This document shows, piece after piece, positions 22,215-32,928 of a stretch of 64,000 bases of DNA (the stretch's first letter is position 1; the number at the start of each line of letters is the position of its first letter). This DNA comes from Trichosphaerium sp. ATCC 40318 (taxonomy: Eukaryota; Discosea; Flabellinia; Trichosidae): positions 372,001 through 436,000 of the forward strand of contig JALMLS010000216.1 in the NCBI GenBank assembly GCA_038496445.1. The letters are read 5' to 3'. Below the pieces are notes generated by a model that ran no database searches, was not told where the DNA came from, and saw only the letters and a list, made by a program, of their open reading frames with translations. Both the position numbers and the translations under genes were made by a program.

Positions 22215-24496
22215 TTAAAGACAGCGAACAGAGAAATTTTTTTTCGAGAATTGTTTGTAGATTTTCGTACCTTTGTTAGGCTTAGTTTCTATGGATTGTA
22301 GTAGCGGTTGTTCGCCTTGAGGTACTTTCACATTTATACTAGGACATTGCTGTTTTATTGTAGCTGCTAAGGAACCTGCATCACCACTCCACCAGTACGG
22401 AATATGAGCAAGAGTTACACCTATTGAAACGTCAAAAAAGATCGCAATTACTGCAAAGCTTTTGTACCTGCATCTGCACAATGCTGACTCTTTTCATAGT
22501 CAAGAATGCATTGTTTATCGGCATTATGCCATTTAAACGTGTCTTCATAGTGTTGCTGACCTAGCAAATCTGAGTGAATCGCGACAGAACTTTTTTTTTT
22601 ATTACCTTGGTACTCCACGGCAAGATTGTGTTCAGGGACGTATACATCAACAGATAATGGAAATCCGTCCCCTGAGCCCCTAACAGTAATATCCATTTCC
22701 TCTATAACATTAGAACCAGGAAATATATCTTTCATCTTGTTAACAAGTGTCCTAAAAATAAGATCGTCAGGCCTCAAAAAATGACGTTTTTGAAATTGAG
22801 TTTGATTTGTAAATCGTGTAAGATTTTTTTGAATTGAGAGTTTGTATTTGAAAAAAATCACGTGATTTTTTTTCATGGGTAGTACTTTTGTTGGGTGCTT
22901 TTTGAGAAGGTATTAAACTGTTCCCACGCCCAAGGAAATTTAGGTTCTATCAATGAAAGCATTTGTGGCCAATATCTTTGTAATGTCCTACTAGCACCAC
23001 AAGAAAGCAACTGGCTCAAAGAAACCCGATACCTTAAAAACAAGTTAAAAATAGTTAAAAAAACAATCACAATAAACAAAGGGAGGCCTTTAACGCACCA
23101 AGACTCCGCACTTGTGATACCAAGCTGATTCTTAACCTTATTTAAAAACGTTTGCTTGTGCCCATCATCCTTCCAGTAGCTAATCTCAAAAGCCTTGGAT
23201 TTCTCAATATCAAAAAGATCAAACGATTGGTCATCCCACGCATAACTTCCGTATAGCTGTTTTAGCGTCTTCGTCAAGGTACCATATCTAATAATAAAAT
23301 AATGAGTAATGCAGTATGTTTAACTGCATAGATATCAGATATACCTCCTCACTAATGTATGAACCAAGTGTTTAGGCACCAAGCCAGCATGTTCATACCA
23401 ATCATCCATCGTTTTTATTTTTCTGACAAACTCAATATTCTCCAACAAGTTTCTTTGGTTCTCGACATCGTCCCAATAATTAACAGTTTTAACTCTATGA
23501 ATAGCAGCGCGACGATTAGCATAAGACAAGAAGGACCTAGGCTCCCACTGATAATCATTATATACATTCTGAAGGCACCAAGCAAGAGAATTTTCGTACC
23601 TATTATGATGTGAATCTTCCGAATAAAATTATGATAACAGTTGTTTGAAAGGTAAAAGGCTTATTTCTCCGTACATATTTAGCACTCCAGCATCTCTTAA
23701 TCCTTCTATCATACCTTCAGTAACATTATACCAACCTGAAAGCTCTTTTACACCAAGCTGGGATGCAATTGAGTTTAAAGCTTCTTTCCTCTTATCTTGA
23801 CAATCCCAGAACTGTTTAAGAGCAGGTCTGCCGTTGTAAAAATCTTGTGTGAGCGCGTGTATCACACAAAAAGATCCTTTTATTCGGTTTGTGTGTACCT
23901 GAAAGTTTTACCGTTATTTTTCCACTTATGCTCCGGAAATAGCGCCAATAAGCATTGAGCAACAGAACAGTTGTATCTTGATTCAAAATGAGTTGGGTTT
24001 TTGGTTGGAAGTCAAAAAACACAAAAATCAAAAAAAAAACCTTTCACTTGCGTCGTTCCAAGGAAAGTTCCTCCATGACGAATAATAAGCTTGTCGCTAA
24101 CGCCACGCCATTCATCTAAGATTTTTACATTTAGAATCCGCGCAATGTCGTTTAACGCGTTTCGTTGGTTCTCTTTATTATCCCAATACCCTATTGGAGC
24201 ACAACTTTGGCTTTAAGAGGTGTTGACACAAAGTTCATTCTTGTGTACCTGAACTTATACAATCTCCACTCGTACCGCGGGTACATTGTGCGTGCGTATT
24301 TAATTACGCCAGCGTAGCTTGTTTTAATGCTTAGCAAAACAAAAAAGTGTAAACATCGCGCGTACACGTTTTTTATCGCCCCTTTACTATGCTGGTGAAC
24401 TTGGCTGCTTTTTACAGCATACCAATCGTCACAAGTGCGCACTTTCAGTTTTACTGCCAACTGCTCATAAAACGAGACATTTAACCTCGCCCTCAT
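22215..24496 (-). CDS. DWY-repeat protein with EYQG nuclease-like domain, ligase-less paralogue
   Basis: Same architecture as the first two thirds of the gene at 11155, on the opposite strand. Repeats from the N-terminus include CDDWYAVKSSQV with MYPRYEWRLYKF, ILDEWRGVSDKL with LFPEHKWKN, LSGWYNVTEGMI with YNDYQWEPRSF, MDDWYEHAGLV with YGSYAWDDQ, and ITSAESWYRVS with KFPWAWEQF. The nuclease-like domain at about 22330-22800 has PLSVDVYVPEHNLAVEYQGQ, HYEDTFKWHNADKQCILDYE, then GVTLAHIPYWW, so the Asp, the E-x-Q and the His of the first copy are kept. The product ends at KGTKIYKQFSKKNF...; no ligase motif follows. The start at 24496 (MRARLNVSFYEQL) begins directly in repeat one. DNA cleavage is a family inference. 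Confidence 0.75.
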
Positions 24497-25257
24497 TCTA
24501 CAATTTCTTCGTTTGTTGTTTTGTGAATAATTGCAAAAAACTAGAACTTCACAACGTTTCCGAGGTAAAACAAAAGCACAACTACGCTACAATGTAACTG
24601 TACAGCATGATCCTTAAATTACGACTGGTCAAAATGTGTCTTTTTACGCCTAGCGCTGGCTCGAACTCACACGCTCGTGAGACACACAACTACACGAACT
24701 ACGTCATCAAACGCTTGGCAATTTAAAAATATGGTAAAACCACGTCTACGTCTCCTGACGCGTGTGTTGACTATACTGTACACTTTATAGTAGCTTCTGG
24801 ATACCACAGCTTCCTGTCGTTGCAAAGCAATCAAACAGCGCCCAAACGTATTCAAACGATAAACAAACAACTTAGCGGCTAGTTCGCGACGTTACTTCAG
24901 AATAGCCGAATTTATCTTATCACGAATGACTTGAAAAATGTTGAAATAACTCACAACCCACATTAGCTACCTATTCACACAGCAAGGTACGTCAGCTGCA
25001 TTTCAATTATTTCCTTATTATCTCCGTCTGGACATAAGCTGTCTTTGTGGGAGAGTGACGTTTCGAAACGATTCAATTTTTTTTTTTTCATTATTTTTTT
25101 ATATTGGTGTACGTTAGTTTTGATTAGCTACAGCCACACAACAAGCTTACTACCGGCTCATACAAGCTTAATAAACATGTAAAAAACTCTACTAACCTAC
25201 AGTTTAGCCAATATCACCACGTGAACCAATTTCCCGTTAATCCGCAAGCTACACCAA
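24497..25257. other. intergenic region between divergent genes
   Basis: 760 nt shared by the starts of the nuclease-like gene (-) and the coiled-coil gene (+). It contains T-rich runs near 25079-25110 and a CACGTG at 25218-25223. No coding or RNA signal is supported. Confidence 0.5.
25218..25223. promoter_or_regulatory. CACGTG palindrome upstream of the gene at 25258
   Basis: CACGTG occurs 35 nt before the ATG at 25258. Confidence 0.3.
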
Positions 25258-27111
25258 ATGGCACATTACGAAAAGCCTGCTAACCATACGCAAACAAAAT
25301 TCCGTTTGGATACAGCAATGATAGAGAGATTAGTCGCTGAAACAGTGGTAAGTATATAAACCTCATATTGATCACGTGGGCAACCTAAAAATTAAGCTCA
25401 AATCCCATTTAAACTAAACGCACAACCTCGTCTCTTTTTTTTTTTTTTTGTGTTTTTTTTTTTGACTCAATTTCACCACGTTTTTTTTATTTTTCAACCT
25501 TTTTGTAGATTAGCGACTATTCATTGTCTAAAAACGAGGAACTTTCAAGTAAAAACTACACGTACTATGACCCAACGGAGTATGCGTACGCAAAATTGTA
25601 CACGCACGCGGTATCCGGTATTCTTCGCTTAGAGGACAACGCTCTACTCGCAAGAGGCGTAGTAGTAAAACTTGATAATGCGACATACGTGGTCCACGCT
25701 TGTCTTATTAGCGGAAGAAAAATACCTTTTATACTGGTATACGATCAAGTACGTTAACATATATGCCTTCTAAATTCGAATTTTGAAGTCTTTTGTGTTC
25801 GGAAAAACACTTCGGCCGACATTCCTTTTTACATCACTAAAACGTTTCTAACCTCTACTATGCAGAGATACGACATGCATGTGCTACGTGCGAGTAAAGT
25901 TAAAATAGAAGGCATATTAACGAGAAGAGCACTTTCTATTGTGCACGATGATGTTGGTAAGCTGTATATTCAATGGAAACAGATGCTATTGCCCTTTACA
26001 CAAAAGAAGAGAAAGAGAGATGATTCATTCTCAGAGCCTCCTCCGCTAGAAAAGAGAATTCGTCCTCGCGTTATTACAGCGGCACGTTTAATGGATGCTC
26101 CAGATACAGCGGATCTACAGCATTTGCATGACAAGAGAGATAAGGTAGGGGTGCGAGGAGTTTAAATTGTTTTAGTGAAGACGTACAACTGGATTTTTAA
26201 TCATTATTTTGATTGTAGAGCCTCCTTGAGTACCATTTCCCTCCTGAGAGCTATTACGCGAGGCCATTAAACAGGCTCACACCTGTACGTTTTTTTTGTG
26301 AGTTTTGAAAAATTCGGGTAAAGTAGTTTTACCGAGGTTAGTACTGATATCTAAAAAAGGACGGTGGTATGGGTATAAGGAATAGAGAGCCAACAAAAGA
26401 GGACGAGATTTTGTTCAAGTTAACTGTGCTCACCCAAAAGGTTGATAACCTGGACCGCAATATGCAGAATATGGAAGCACGTCTAAACCTCCAGGTAACG
26501 CTCTAAAACCCATAACACAAAGGGGTGACAAATTCAAAAAAAAAAAAATTAAAACCTCATTGTTTTTTTAGTTCGCAAAAGATTTCAAGGACAAATGCGA
26601 GGAAGTTTCGTCTACAATCAAATCTGTGCGTCAAAAAAAAAAAAATACAAAACAAAAAAACTTTCTATTTCAAACAAAATAGAAACACAAATAAGAAGTT
26701 GACACCTGACCCGATTTTAGGAACTACGTAATATCTTAGTCAGACCTACCAGGCAGAATTCACCTCGTTGGATGCCTTCTAATAGCAGACAAGCTCCACC
26801 ACACTCTTCTGTATCACATAGTCTACGCGCGGATGCTTCAAACTCGCGAGCTATGTTTGGTCCCCGAATACCACCGCGAGATTTTGGTGGTCAACCAAGT
26901 GTGCCCTCGCCACCTCATCCTCGCTCTCCACCCGCTCACCTACGCCACCGAAGCCCTAGTACACTCACAGAAGCCAAGATAGTACCCAGTGGTAGTGCAA
27001 AACAAACCACGGAAGGAGGTACATGGGCGGCACGACTAGTTTTGGAGTTACTTTCTGTTTTTCTTACTTTCTTTCGTAGATGTGCCCTGGTCAGCGATAG
27101 TACTATCCTAA
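25258..27111 (+). CDS. coiled-coil, proline-rich protein of unknown function
   Basis: I do not recognise the family. Exon 1 (MAHYEKPANHTQTKFRLDTA) is followed by a long exon starting ISDYSLSKNEELSSKNYTYY with YVVHACLISGRKIPFILVYD, a compact beta-rich segment. The next exon carries a bipartite basic signal (KKRKRDD...EKRIRPR). Then come a coiled coil (DEILFKLTVLTQKVDNLDRN, MQNMEARLNL, FAKDFKDKCEEVSSTI) and a disordered tail rich in Pro,Ser and Arg (SPPHPRSPPAHLRHRSPS). After a final gtacat intron the gene ends DVPWSAIVLS. The basic signal suggests a nuclear protein. Confidence 0.6.
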
Positions 27112-27877
27112 TCAATAGCGTACGTAGTAATTTAACCTTTGAAAGAGGCTTAACAACGATTTGTTCGTTTTTTCTCGAAAAACCGTTCTAAACTGCACCC
27201 ATATTATGTGTTACGCGTAAAACATGCAAATCCTGCTCGTTCTTACTGATTTGTAGACTTTTTTTGAAAAAAAACGGTTTTTGTAAGTTCATTTCCAGTT
27301 TACTCATTTGTTTTAGCGCGCAAATACTGTTTTTCTATCAAAAATAACACTACACGCCACTTATGTAAAATATACGCGACTACACTACAAGTTTACCGCG
27401 TTTCTAAACTCACATTATAAAGTAAGCGCTCGAACCCGCGAGAGAAAACACATGTGGGTACATTAAAAGTACAATAAACGAACTTTTGCAACTGCCACAA
27501 TTTTTTTATTGCGTTTTTCCCAACACTCTTAAGGTGACAGATTGAGAGAAAAAATGGACTCGCATACCATGGGCGTTTGCGCATTAGCGCTGTGCTCCTT
27601 CATGTTAACTTGGCAATAGGTATTTGTACCAGTCTACCGGAAAGAGGGGTGTTTTCCAATGCACCTTGTATTAATCATATGGTTGCATGGAGGAGAGTGA
27701 TCCACTGAAGTACTATCAATGACAGAAAGCTAGCGCTGAAGTTGTATGTATTGTGGTAAGCTCAAGAGCAAGTACTAGGTAGTGAGTCTTTTTGTTGCAG
27801 CTTACACAAAGTGTATGAGCTAGGAGTGGCAATATATGAATTGGTACGTATAATTTTCTGCAATAATTAACAACGCA
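27112..27877. other. intergenic stretch before tRNA-Asp
   Basis: About 770 nt without a supported gene. A TTCGA-like sequence near 27430 on the minus strand does not fold into a tRNA T-arm. Confidence 0.4.
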
Positions 27878-27948
27878 TCCCCCTTGGTGTAGTGGCTATC
27901 ATCGTCGCCTGTCACGCGACAGACCCGGGTTCGATTCCCGGAGGGGGA
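27878..27948 (+). tRNA. tRNA-Asp (GTC)
   Basis: A 71-nt tRNA without intron. The acceptor stem pairs TCCCCCT with AGGGGGA. The D-loop region holds TGGTGTAGTGG (A box). The anticodon stem GTCGC/GCGAC encloses CTGTCAC with anticodon GTC. The T-arm CCCGG-GTTCGATT-CCCGG carries the B box. A TTTTT Pol III terminator begins at 27954. Confidence 0.96.
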
Positions 27949-28117
27949 GCTTCCTTTTTGCATTTGTTGTACTGTATGTATGTCAAACACTTTTTTTTTT
28001 GCTGGCGTTTTTTCTGAACAAGTCAAAATTGTAGTTACAAATTACCTGGTGTAACAATGGCGTACCCGCTTGGAGTACGTCTTTTTAGCGTTATTGTATT
28101 CGGTCTTAATTGTTTAG

Positions 28118-29153
28118 ATGTCGCTTACCCCAAGCACGTATAATGATCAAACCATGTACGATTCGAACGAACGACAACGTAGCGAGTACGTTGAATCAAA
28201 AATGGTCGAGAATACAGCCTTTGATGCCAAGATACTTCAAAAAGCACGCCAATTAGATCAAGCTATCGCTAATTTCACGTAGAGAATGAAATTACATTCA
28301 AATAAACAAGAACGAGAGCATTTTGATAATCTGGCCAATTTATACTCTATTCTAAAGACGACTGAGGCCTTGGAGTCTACGTACTCAACTCCTGGTGCCC
28401 TTGACCCCTCAGAGTACGTCTTAAATTATAAACCAAACACAACGTTACAAAAATTACAAAAACGTGCTTCCTGATGCTCTGTAGATACCGTATTGTATGT
28501 GCAAAATTTATTGCTGACTATGAGTCGACACGCAAACTTACACGAAAGGAAGAGCCTGATATTAAGAAATTCATGGCAACATACAACGTACAACGCCTTA
28601 AAACCACTAATCAAACCAAAAATCAAAATTCTGACAGAAATTGTAGTTAAACGTACCGCTTGCTTATGAGCGCCTTGAAACAGCAAAGGCACCTCATGGC
28701 GCACCATCAGATAGTCCTAAAGCGATAGCAGAAGCTGTACAACATTTTATAACGGTACATCATGCCTTTTTCAACAAAACTTCCAAGACGGAAAAATGGC
28801 TTTTCTAGCTTCTTTATAACCCTACTACGTACCTGTACTCATACTTATATAGCTTATGGATGCCCTTAAACTACAGATTGGTGCTGTTGATGAGATTCAA
28901 CCTCTTGTCGTTGAACTAATGGAAAGTCTTAAAAAACTTCCTTTTATTGCTCCTGATTTTGAGGCTATAACGAAATTAAAGAACTGGTTCGTTTTCAAAA
29001 CAAGTTGTTACACGGTTTATTAACAGTTGATGGTATAGGCTACTAGTACTTGGTAAAATGAAAGCGATTGATGAGCTGTCAGAAGAGCAAATACGTCAAA
29101 TGTCTTTTGACTTGGATAGCTCATACACAGCATTTCATAAAGCAATGCAATAA
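28118..29153 (+). CDS. VPS28: VPS28, ESCRT-I subunit
   Basis: VPS28 is a core ESCRT-I subunit that links ESCRT-I to ESCRT-II at endosomes. Diagnostic blocks are KLHSNKQEREHFDNLANLYS (N-terminal region that packs with VPS23/VPS37), PGALDPSEY, RIVCAKFIADYEST, NVPLAYERL, then the C-terminal four-helix domain LMDALKLQIGAVDEIQPLVV, ELMESLKKLP, PDFEAITKLKNW, LLVLGKMKAIDELSEEQIRQ and MSFDLDSSYTAFHKAMQ before TAA. It has five or six exons. The N-terminus is odd: an upstream frame from 28118 meets an in-frame TAG at 28280, and the VPS28 frame opens at the ATG at 28286. Splicing a gtacgt intron (28186-28284) joins both as ...RQRSE-MKLHSNKQ. Either start is possible. Confidence 0.92.
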
Positions 29154-29359
29154 TAATTTTTGAAATAACGAATACCATAATCCTTGTAAATAAACAATTT
29201 GTACGAAAAAAAAAAAACACGTGAGAAAATATGCAAAGTTCTTTCCTTTTTTAGATTTCCTCGGGATTGAAGTATTCGTTCTTGGTTTCCATGGAACATC
29301 AGGTATCACTTTGTTAGAGTAAAAAGTAGAACGTCACTTGCTCTTCCTTCTTCTTCAAC

Positions 29360-29812
29360 ATGGACAACATAAAAAAGTTCTTTGACACTCTTGAAACTGG
29401 TAAAGGATCTGAAGCTATCAAGCCTTTTATTATTCCCGGAGCAACTTTCACATGTCAATCCGACAGATACAAGGATATAAAAACAATAGCAGAATATGCA
29501 GACGAACTTAAAGGTACTCAAGACAGATTTGGGCGAAAGAAAAATACTAACTATTGTTCAGAGGTTTTAATTAAGATTTTGCCTGGAGCGAAGTACGAAA
29601 TGATTTCAATATCTCAAGCCGACGGTATATACCTTGCATATGCTAAGTTTCATGCTACGCATACTGGTCCTGGAGGACCTGTTCCAGCAACTGGTAAGAC
29701 AAGTGTAAGCGATTATGTGTTCGCAATATACACATCAAAGGAAGGCAAAGTAACAGGTGTAACCAAGATTTGGAACGATCTGTACAGTGCCAAGATGCTT
29801 GGATGGGCATGA
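29360..29812 (+). CDS. SnoaL/NTF2-like alpha+beta barrel protein
   Basis: A single exon, 150 residues. The layout of an N-terminal helix pair (MDNIKKFFDTLETGKGSEAI), a beta hairpin PFIIPGATFTCQSD, a helix (KTIAEYADELKG) and four C-terminal strands (GAKYEMISISQADGIYLAYA, SVSDYVFAIYTSKEGKVTGV) fits the NTF2-like/SnoaL superfamily, small-molecule-binding or isomerase-type cones. It ends TKIWNDLYSAKMLGWA, similar to polyketide-cyclase-type members with a terminal W..G...LGW. The substrate is unknown. A short AG-led fragment just upstream (29254-29310) is probably leader sequence. Confidence 0.7.
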   Translation: MDNIKKFFDTLETGKGSEAIKPFIIPGATFTCQSDRYKDIKTIAEYADELKGTQDRFGRKKNTNYCSEVLIKILPGAKYEMISISQADGIYLAYAKFHATHTGPGGPVPATGKTSVSDYVFAIYTSKEGKVTGVTKIWNDLYSAKMLGWA

Positions 29813-30516
29813 TTTGGAAATGTATTACTTTTGTTACGCGACCAAAAAAAGAATTGATCCAATAAAACAAAATGAATGTTATGCGGCCTTCTTTCGCTTC
29901 AATAAGTGCAAACTACTGGTGGTGTCGTGTCTTTCATTAATTGAGCTTCAATTAACATGATACAGACAATGCGTGGTTACTACACTGGCTTGGCCACTAG
30001 TTGAATAGTGACCTTAGTTAAATATGACATCATACCTAAGTAAAATGACAGCCATTATGTGGTTTTGACAACAAGCAAATTGTTGAGGTACGACGCTTCG
30101 AAGGAGAGCCAGAATGCGTACAGTAAGGCGGCACGTCGCCAAAATCTAGTTTGAGGCACAAAAGCTTGTATATTAATGCTTACGCCTATTGAACCTTTCT
30201 CACGATAGTTTATATTCAAGATATCGCGGTTTTTGTGTTTCGTTTCTGACGTGTTGGTGAAAGGAACTTCCTCATTCTCTTTGACAAGTGACGCCTTACA
30301 TCTCCTTTTAAGGATATTCAATTCAATTCTCATTTGTTAGCTCCTTTTAAGGTTACATAAATACCCACGTGATATATTTTTTTTAAAACAAACCTTCGGC
30401 ACATGTTAAAATAGTAAAGAGTGCATCAATATAAAAGGGTAAAATCTGTTCAATCACATTACAAGAGATCACTCACTACCTTTTGATACTTCCGCTTTAT
30501 AAACGGCATCTCTACA
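29813..30516. other. intergenic region with a weak minus-strand ORF
   Basis: 700 nt. A 92-codon minus ORF (30055-30333, MRIELNILKRRCKAS...) is open from a good ATG but resembles nothing that I know and could be chance. A CACGTG is at 30366-30371, 145 nt before the next gene. Confidence 0.35.
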
Positions 30517-31275
30517 ATGTCTATCGATGGTAAAACGCGTATAAATAACCAAGAGCCTCTTCCGCTACCTTCAACGCAGTTTCGGATGAACCCGCTCCAG
30601 ATTTTGCTTCAACCTATTCCAACGAATGACAGGCTATTTAAGGGCTTTAGTGATCCAGGATCCGAGGTTGAGAAGTCAATTCGGCGTATTTCCGATGCGA
30701 TAGAAGGAAATAAGAGCTTATCGGAAAGAAACGTTACTACGCTACACTACAGTGACGTTTTTCAATGTTACACATCAATGCCATTTTATGCAGCGATTCT
30801 TCGTGAGTTACAGCACGTGGCACCTCGTATTGATCAATGTAAACAACGTATAGCATTAATTTGGGCACAATTAAGGGTTGTTATTGGAGAAGAAGATCGT
30901 CCTTTGGCACACGACTTTTCGTTCAAAAGAATTGTAGATGCTGCTCTTAATAGAGATATTGCTAACTTGGGAGAGCTTGAATTGCTTTTTATTTCTTATT
31001 TGCTTGTACTAAGACTATGTCCTCGATTTATATTAACAGAAGAAGGTATACCGACGCCTATGACGCCTGATTTTAAGAAAACATTAAACAGAAACGCTAT
31101 ACATTTTTTTGTCAATATTCACCTTTGTCCTCGTCGTGATTACAAGGTTGAGCGTAGACTACTTAAAAAACTAGCTGGTAATGATTATAGAACATTATCA
31201 AATTCTCTTGGAACATCTCAAAAGATAGTCGATCACTTATCGAAGCTTAAACAGCTCATAACTGTACGTCATTAA
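30517..31275 (+). CDS. unrecognised 252-residue protein
   Basis: A single exon with a strong ATG (MSIDGKTRINNQEPLP). A disordered first 40 residues lead into an all-helical body: EVEKSIRRISDAIEGNKSLS, SMPFYAAILRELQHVAPRID, RIALIWAQLRVVIGEE, LGELELLFISYLLVLRLCPR, NRNAIHFFVNIHLCPR, and a basic end (VERRLLKKLAGNDYRTL...KIVDHLSKLKQLITVRH). No catalytic motif or membrane segment is evident. A T/A-rich gap of 290 nt follows. Confidence 0.65.
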   Translation: MSIDGKTRINNQEPLPLPSTQFRMNPLQILLQPIPTNDRLFKGFSDPGSEVEKSIRRISDAIEGNKSLSERNVTTLHYSDVFQCYTSMPFYAAILRELQHVAPRIDQCKQRIALIWAQLRVVIGEEDRPLAHDFSFKRIVDAALNRDIANLGELELLFISYLLVLRLCPRFILTEEGIPTPMTPDFKKTLNRNAIHFFVNIHLCPRRDYKVERRLLKKLAGNDYRTLSNSLGTSQKIVDHLSKLKQLITVRH

Positions 31276-31563
31276 ATTCAACATTAGAGCTAGTTAAAAA
31301 AAAAAACATTTCACCAAAAAAAAAAAAAGTTATTTTTGGCTTTTGCCAAAATAATCACGTGTTTTTGTCTGAAAAGGTTGTTGCCTTGCGCTAGTTTTTT
31401 ATTTCTTTTTTGAAAGTATTGACAAGATTCCTATTTTGCATAGCGTAGAACAACAGTAACAAAGCAATTCTCGCAGTTTTTTTTTTTTTTTTCAATCTTT
31501 TTTTTTGTCAACCGTTCCCCCAGTCCCAAATTTAGTTTTGCTTAGCTACGACATTGGAGTGTT

Positions 31564-32546
31564 ATGCTTGAACATTTATCACAAGATGAGAAAAACAGAC
31601 TTTGGAGTGTTGCTAATACTGTACCTATATTCTCTACAATGGTAACACCGCCACCAATAAAAATAGTACGCATAAAACTTAAAACTGTTTGCAAAAAAAA
31701 TCGACCTAATTTTTTTGTCAAAGCTGATCCAAATGTGGTGTCAATCTCTGCATCTAGTACGTCTTACAGTTTTCAAATATTCCAAAATCAAATCTTTATT
31801 TATATACTCATAGGATCGCATATCGGTCATGTGTAATATTATAGATATGCTACATAAACACGGGGTGCTGATAGTGAGTTTTTTTGAAAATATGAAAAAA
31901 AGAAAAGAAAAAAAAACCCGACTGAGATTTTTCTTTGTAGGACGATTCTTTTGGATACCATCATGGTGAGAGTGAGCAACGTGAGAGGTTGATAATGCCT
32001 TTAATATCTCAAACACATTTGCGCCCACCACAACCATTGATGGCGCGTCGATCGCCAAGTCCAATGTGCATATCACCTGCAGGTTCGCCAACACCTGGAA
32101 GAACATCTCCTTTGTCACCTATACCGAGGAGGTCTTTGCGTCATATCAACCCTGTTTCGCCTTCAGTATATTGGCCAGAAGGGCCTTCAAGGCTACCTCA
32201 CTTTACACGCCTAGTTCAAGAAAAACCAGACGTCCACAAGCCAGCTGTAAGCAACTTCGTTTTATTTCTCGCTCTGTTTTTAATTTCTTTTCTAGGCTTC
32301 CACTCAACCGGTAATTAAAGATTGGAACGGAACGCGGAACTCAAATAATAGTTTACCAGCTTTTGGACAAAACTCAGCATTCACAGCGCCAAAGGCAAAA
32401 GCAAAACGAAAATTAAGTCTTTCTGGTATGTTACTCCTTGTTCTTGTTTTTTTCAGTTTCTGGATTGCTGATTGCCACCTTTTTGTTTAGCTGAGACTGC
32501 AGGACCACCAAAGAAACATAAGAAAAAGGATATAGAAGAAAAATGA
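31564..32546 (+). CDS. Ser-Pro-rich protein with C-terminal nuclear signal
   Basis: I do not recognise the family. Exon 1 is MLEHLSQDEKNRLWSVANTV. Short exons then give DRISVMCNIIDMLHKHGVLI, a helical segment. A long exon from about 31941 is disordered and rich in SP/PS pairs (MARRSPSPMCISPAGSPTPG, RTSPLSPIPRRSLRHINPVS), likely phosphorylation targets of Pro-directed kinases. The last exons read VIKDWNGTRNSNNSLPAFGQ, then AKAKRKLSLS and AGPPKKHKKKDIEEK, a strong basic nuclear signal, before TGA. A chromatin or transcription-related role is likely but not shown. Confidence 0.55.
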
Positions 32547-32928
32547 TGTGAAGCACTTGATACACAAGCCTATTTGTAAAAAATAAACTAACCCCATTTA
32601 ACTGTAGACGTTTATTAACACTCAATAGTTATGCTAACAAACTAGAAATATATTCGTACATGACTCTACTATCACCGTGGCTCATAGTATACGCGCGGAT
32701 ACGACTCACCTTTGCTGTTGTACCAGGCCCAATGTCGTTTTTTAAAAAAAACCAATCATGCCTCTACTAGACTACTTTCTATTGTCTGATGTACTTTGGT
32801 AAAAGAACAAGCGCTGCAACGGACTTGCACCCAAATAATTATCTAATGTAGTCTTTTACACATTTCGAACTTAGCGAACTTAACTAATGTATTATTCAAC
32901 TCAATTTCCCTTACACGTGACAAGCAGT
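32547..32928. other. intergenic stretch
   Basis: About 380 nt with no gene or RNA that I can support. An ATG at 32887 is in frame with the next gene, but 32929 matches the paralogue's start. Confidence 0.45.

Noticed and set aside
24640-24720. tRNA-like B-box on the minus strand (GAGTTCGAGCC)
   Set aside because: The arms do not pair into a T-stem or acceptor stem; the palindrome ctcgtgag is a short chance hairpin.
27420-27460. Possible second tRNA near tRNA-Asp (GGTTCGAGCGC on the minus strand)
   Set aside because: No pairing T-stem and no A box at the right distance.
32887-32928. Upstream ATG of the second F-box/LRR gene
   Set aside because: The paralogue at 19019 begins at the residue matching 32929; the upstream 14 codons have no counterpart.
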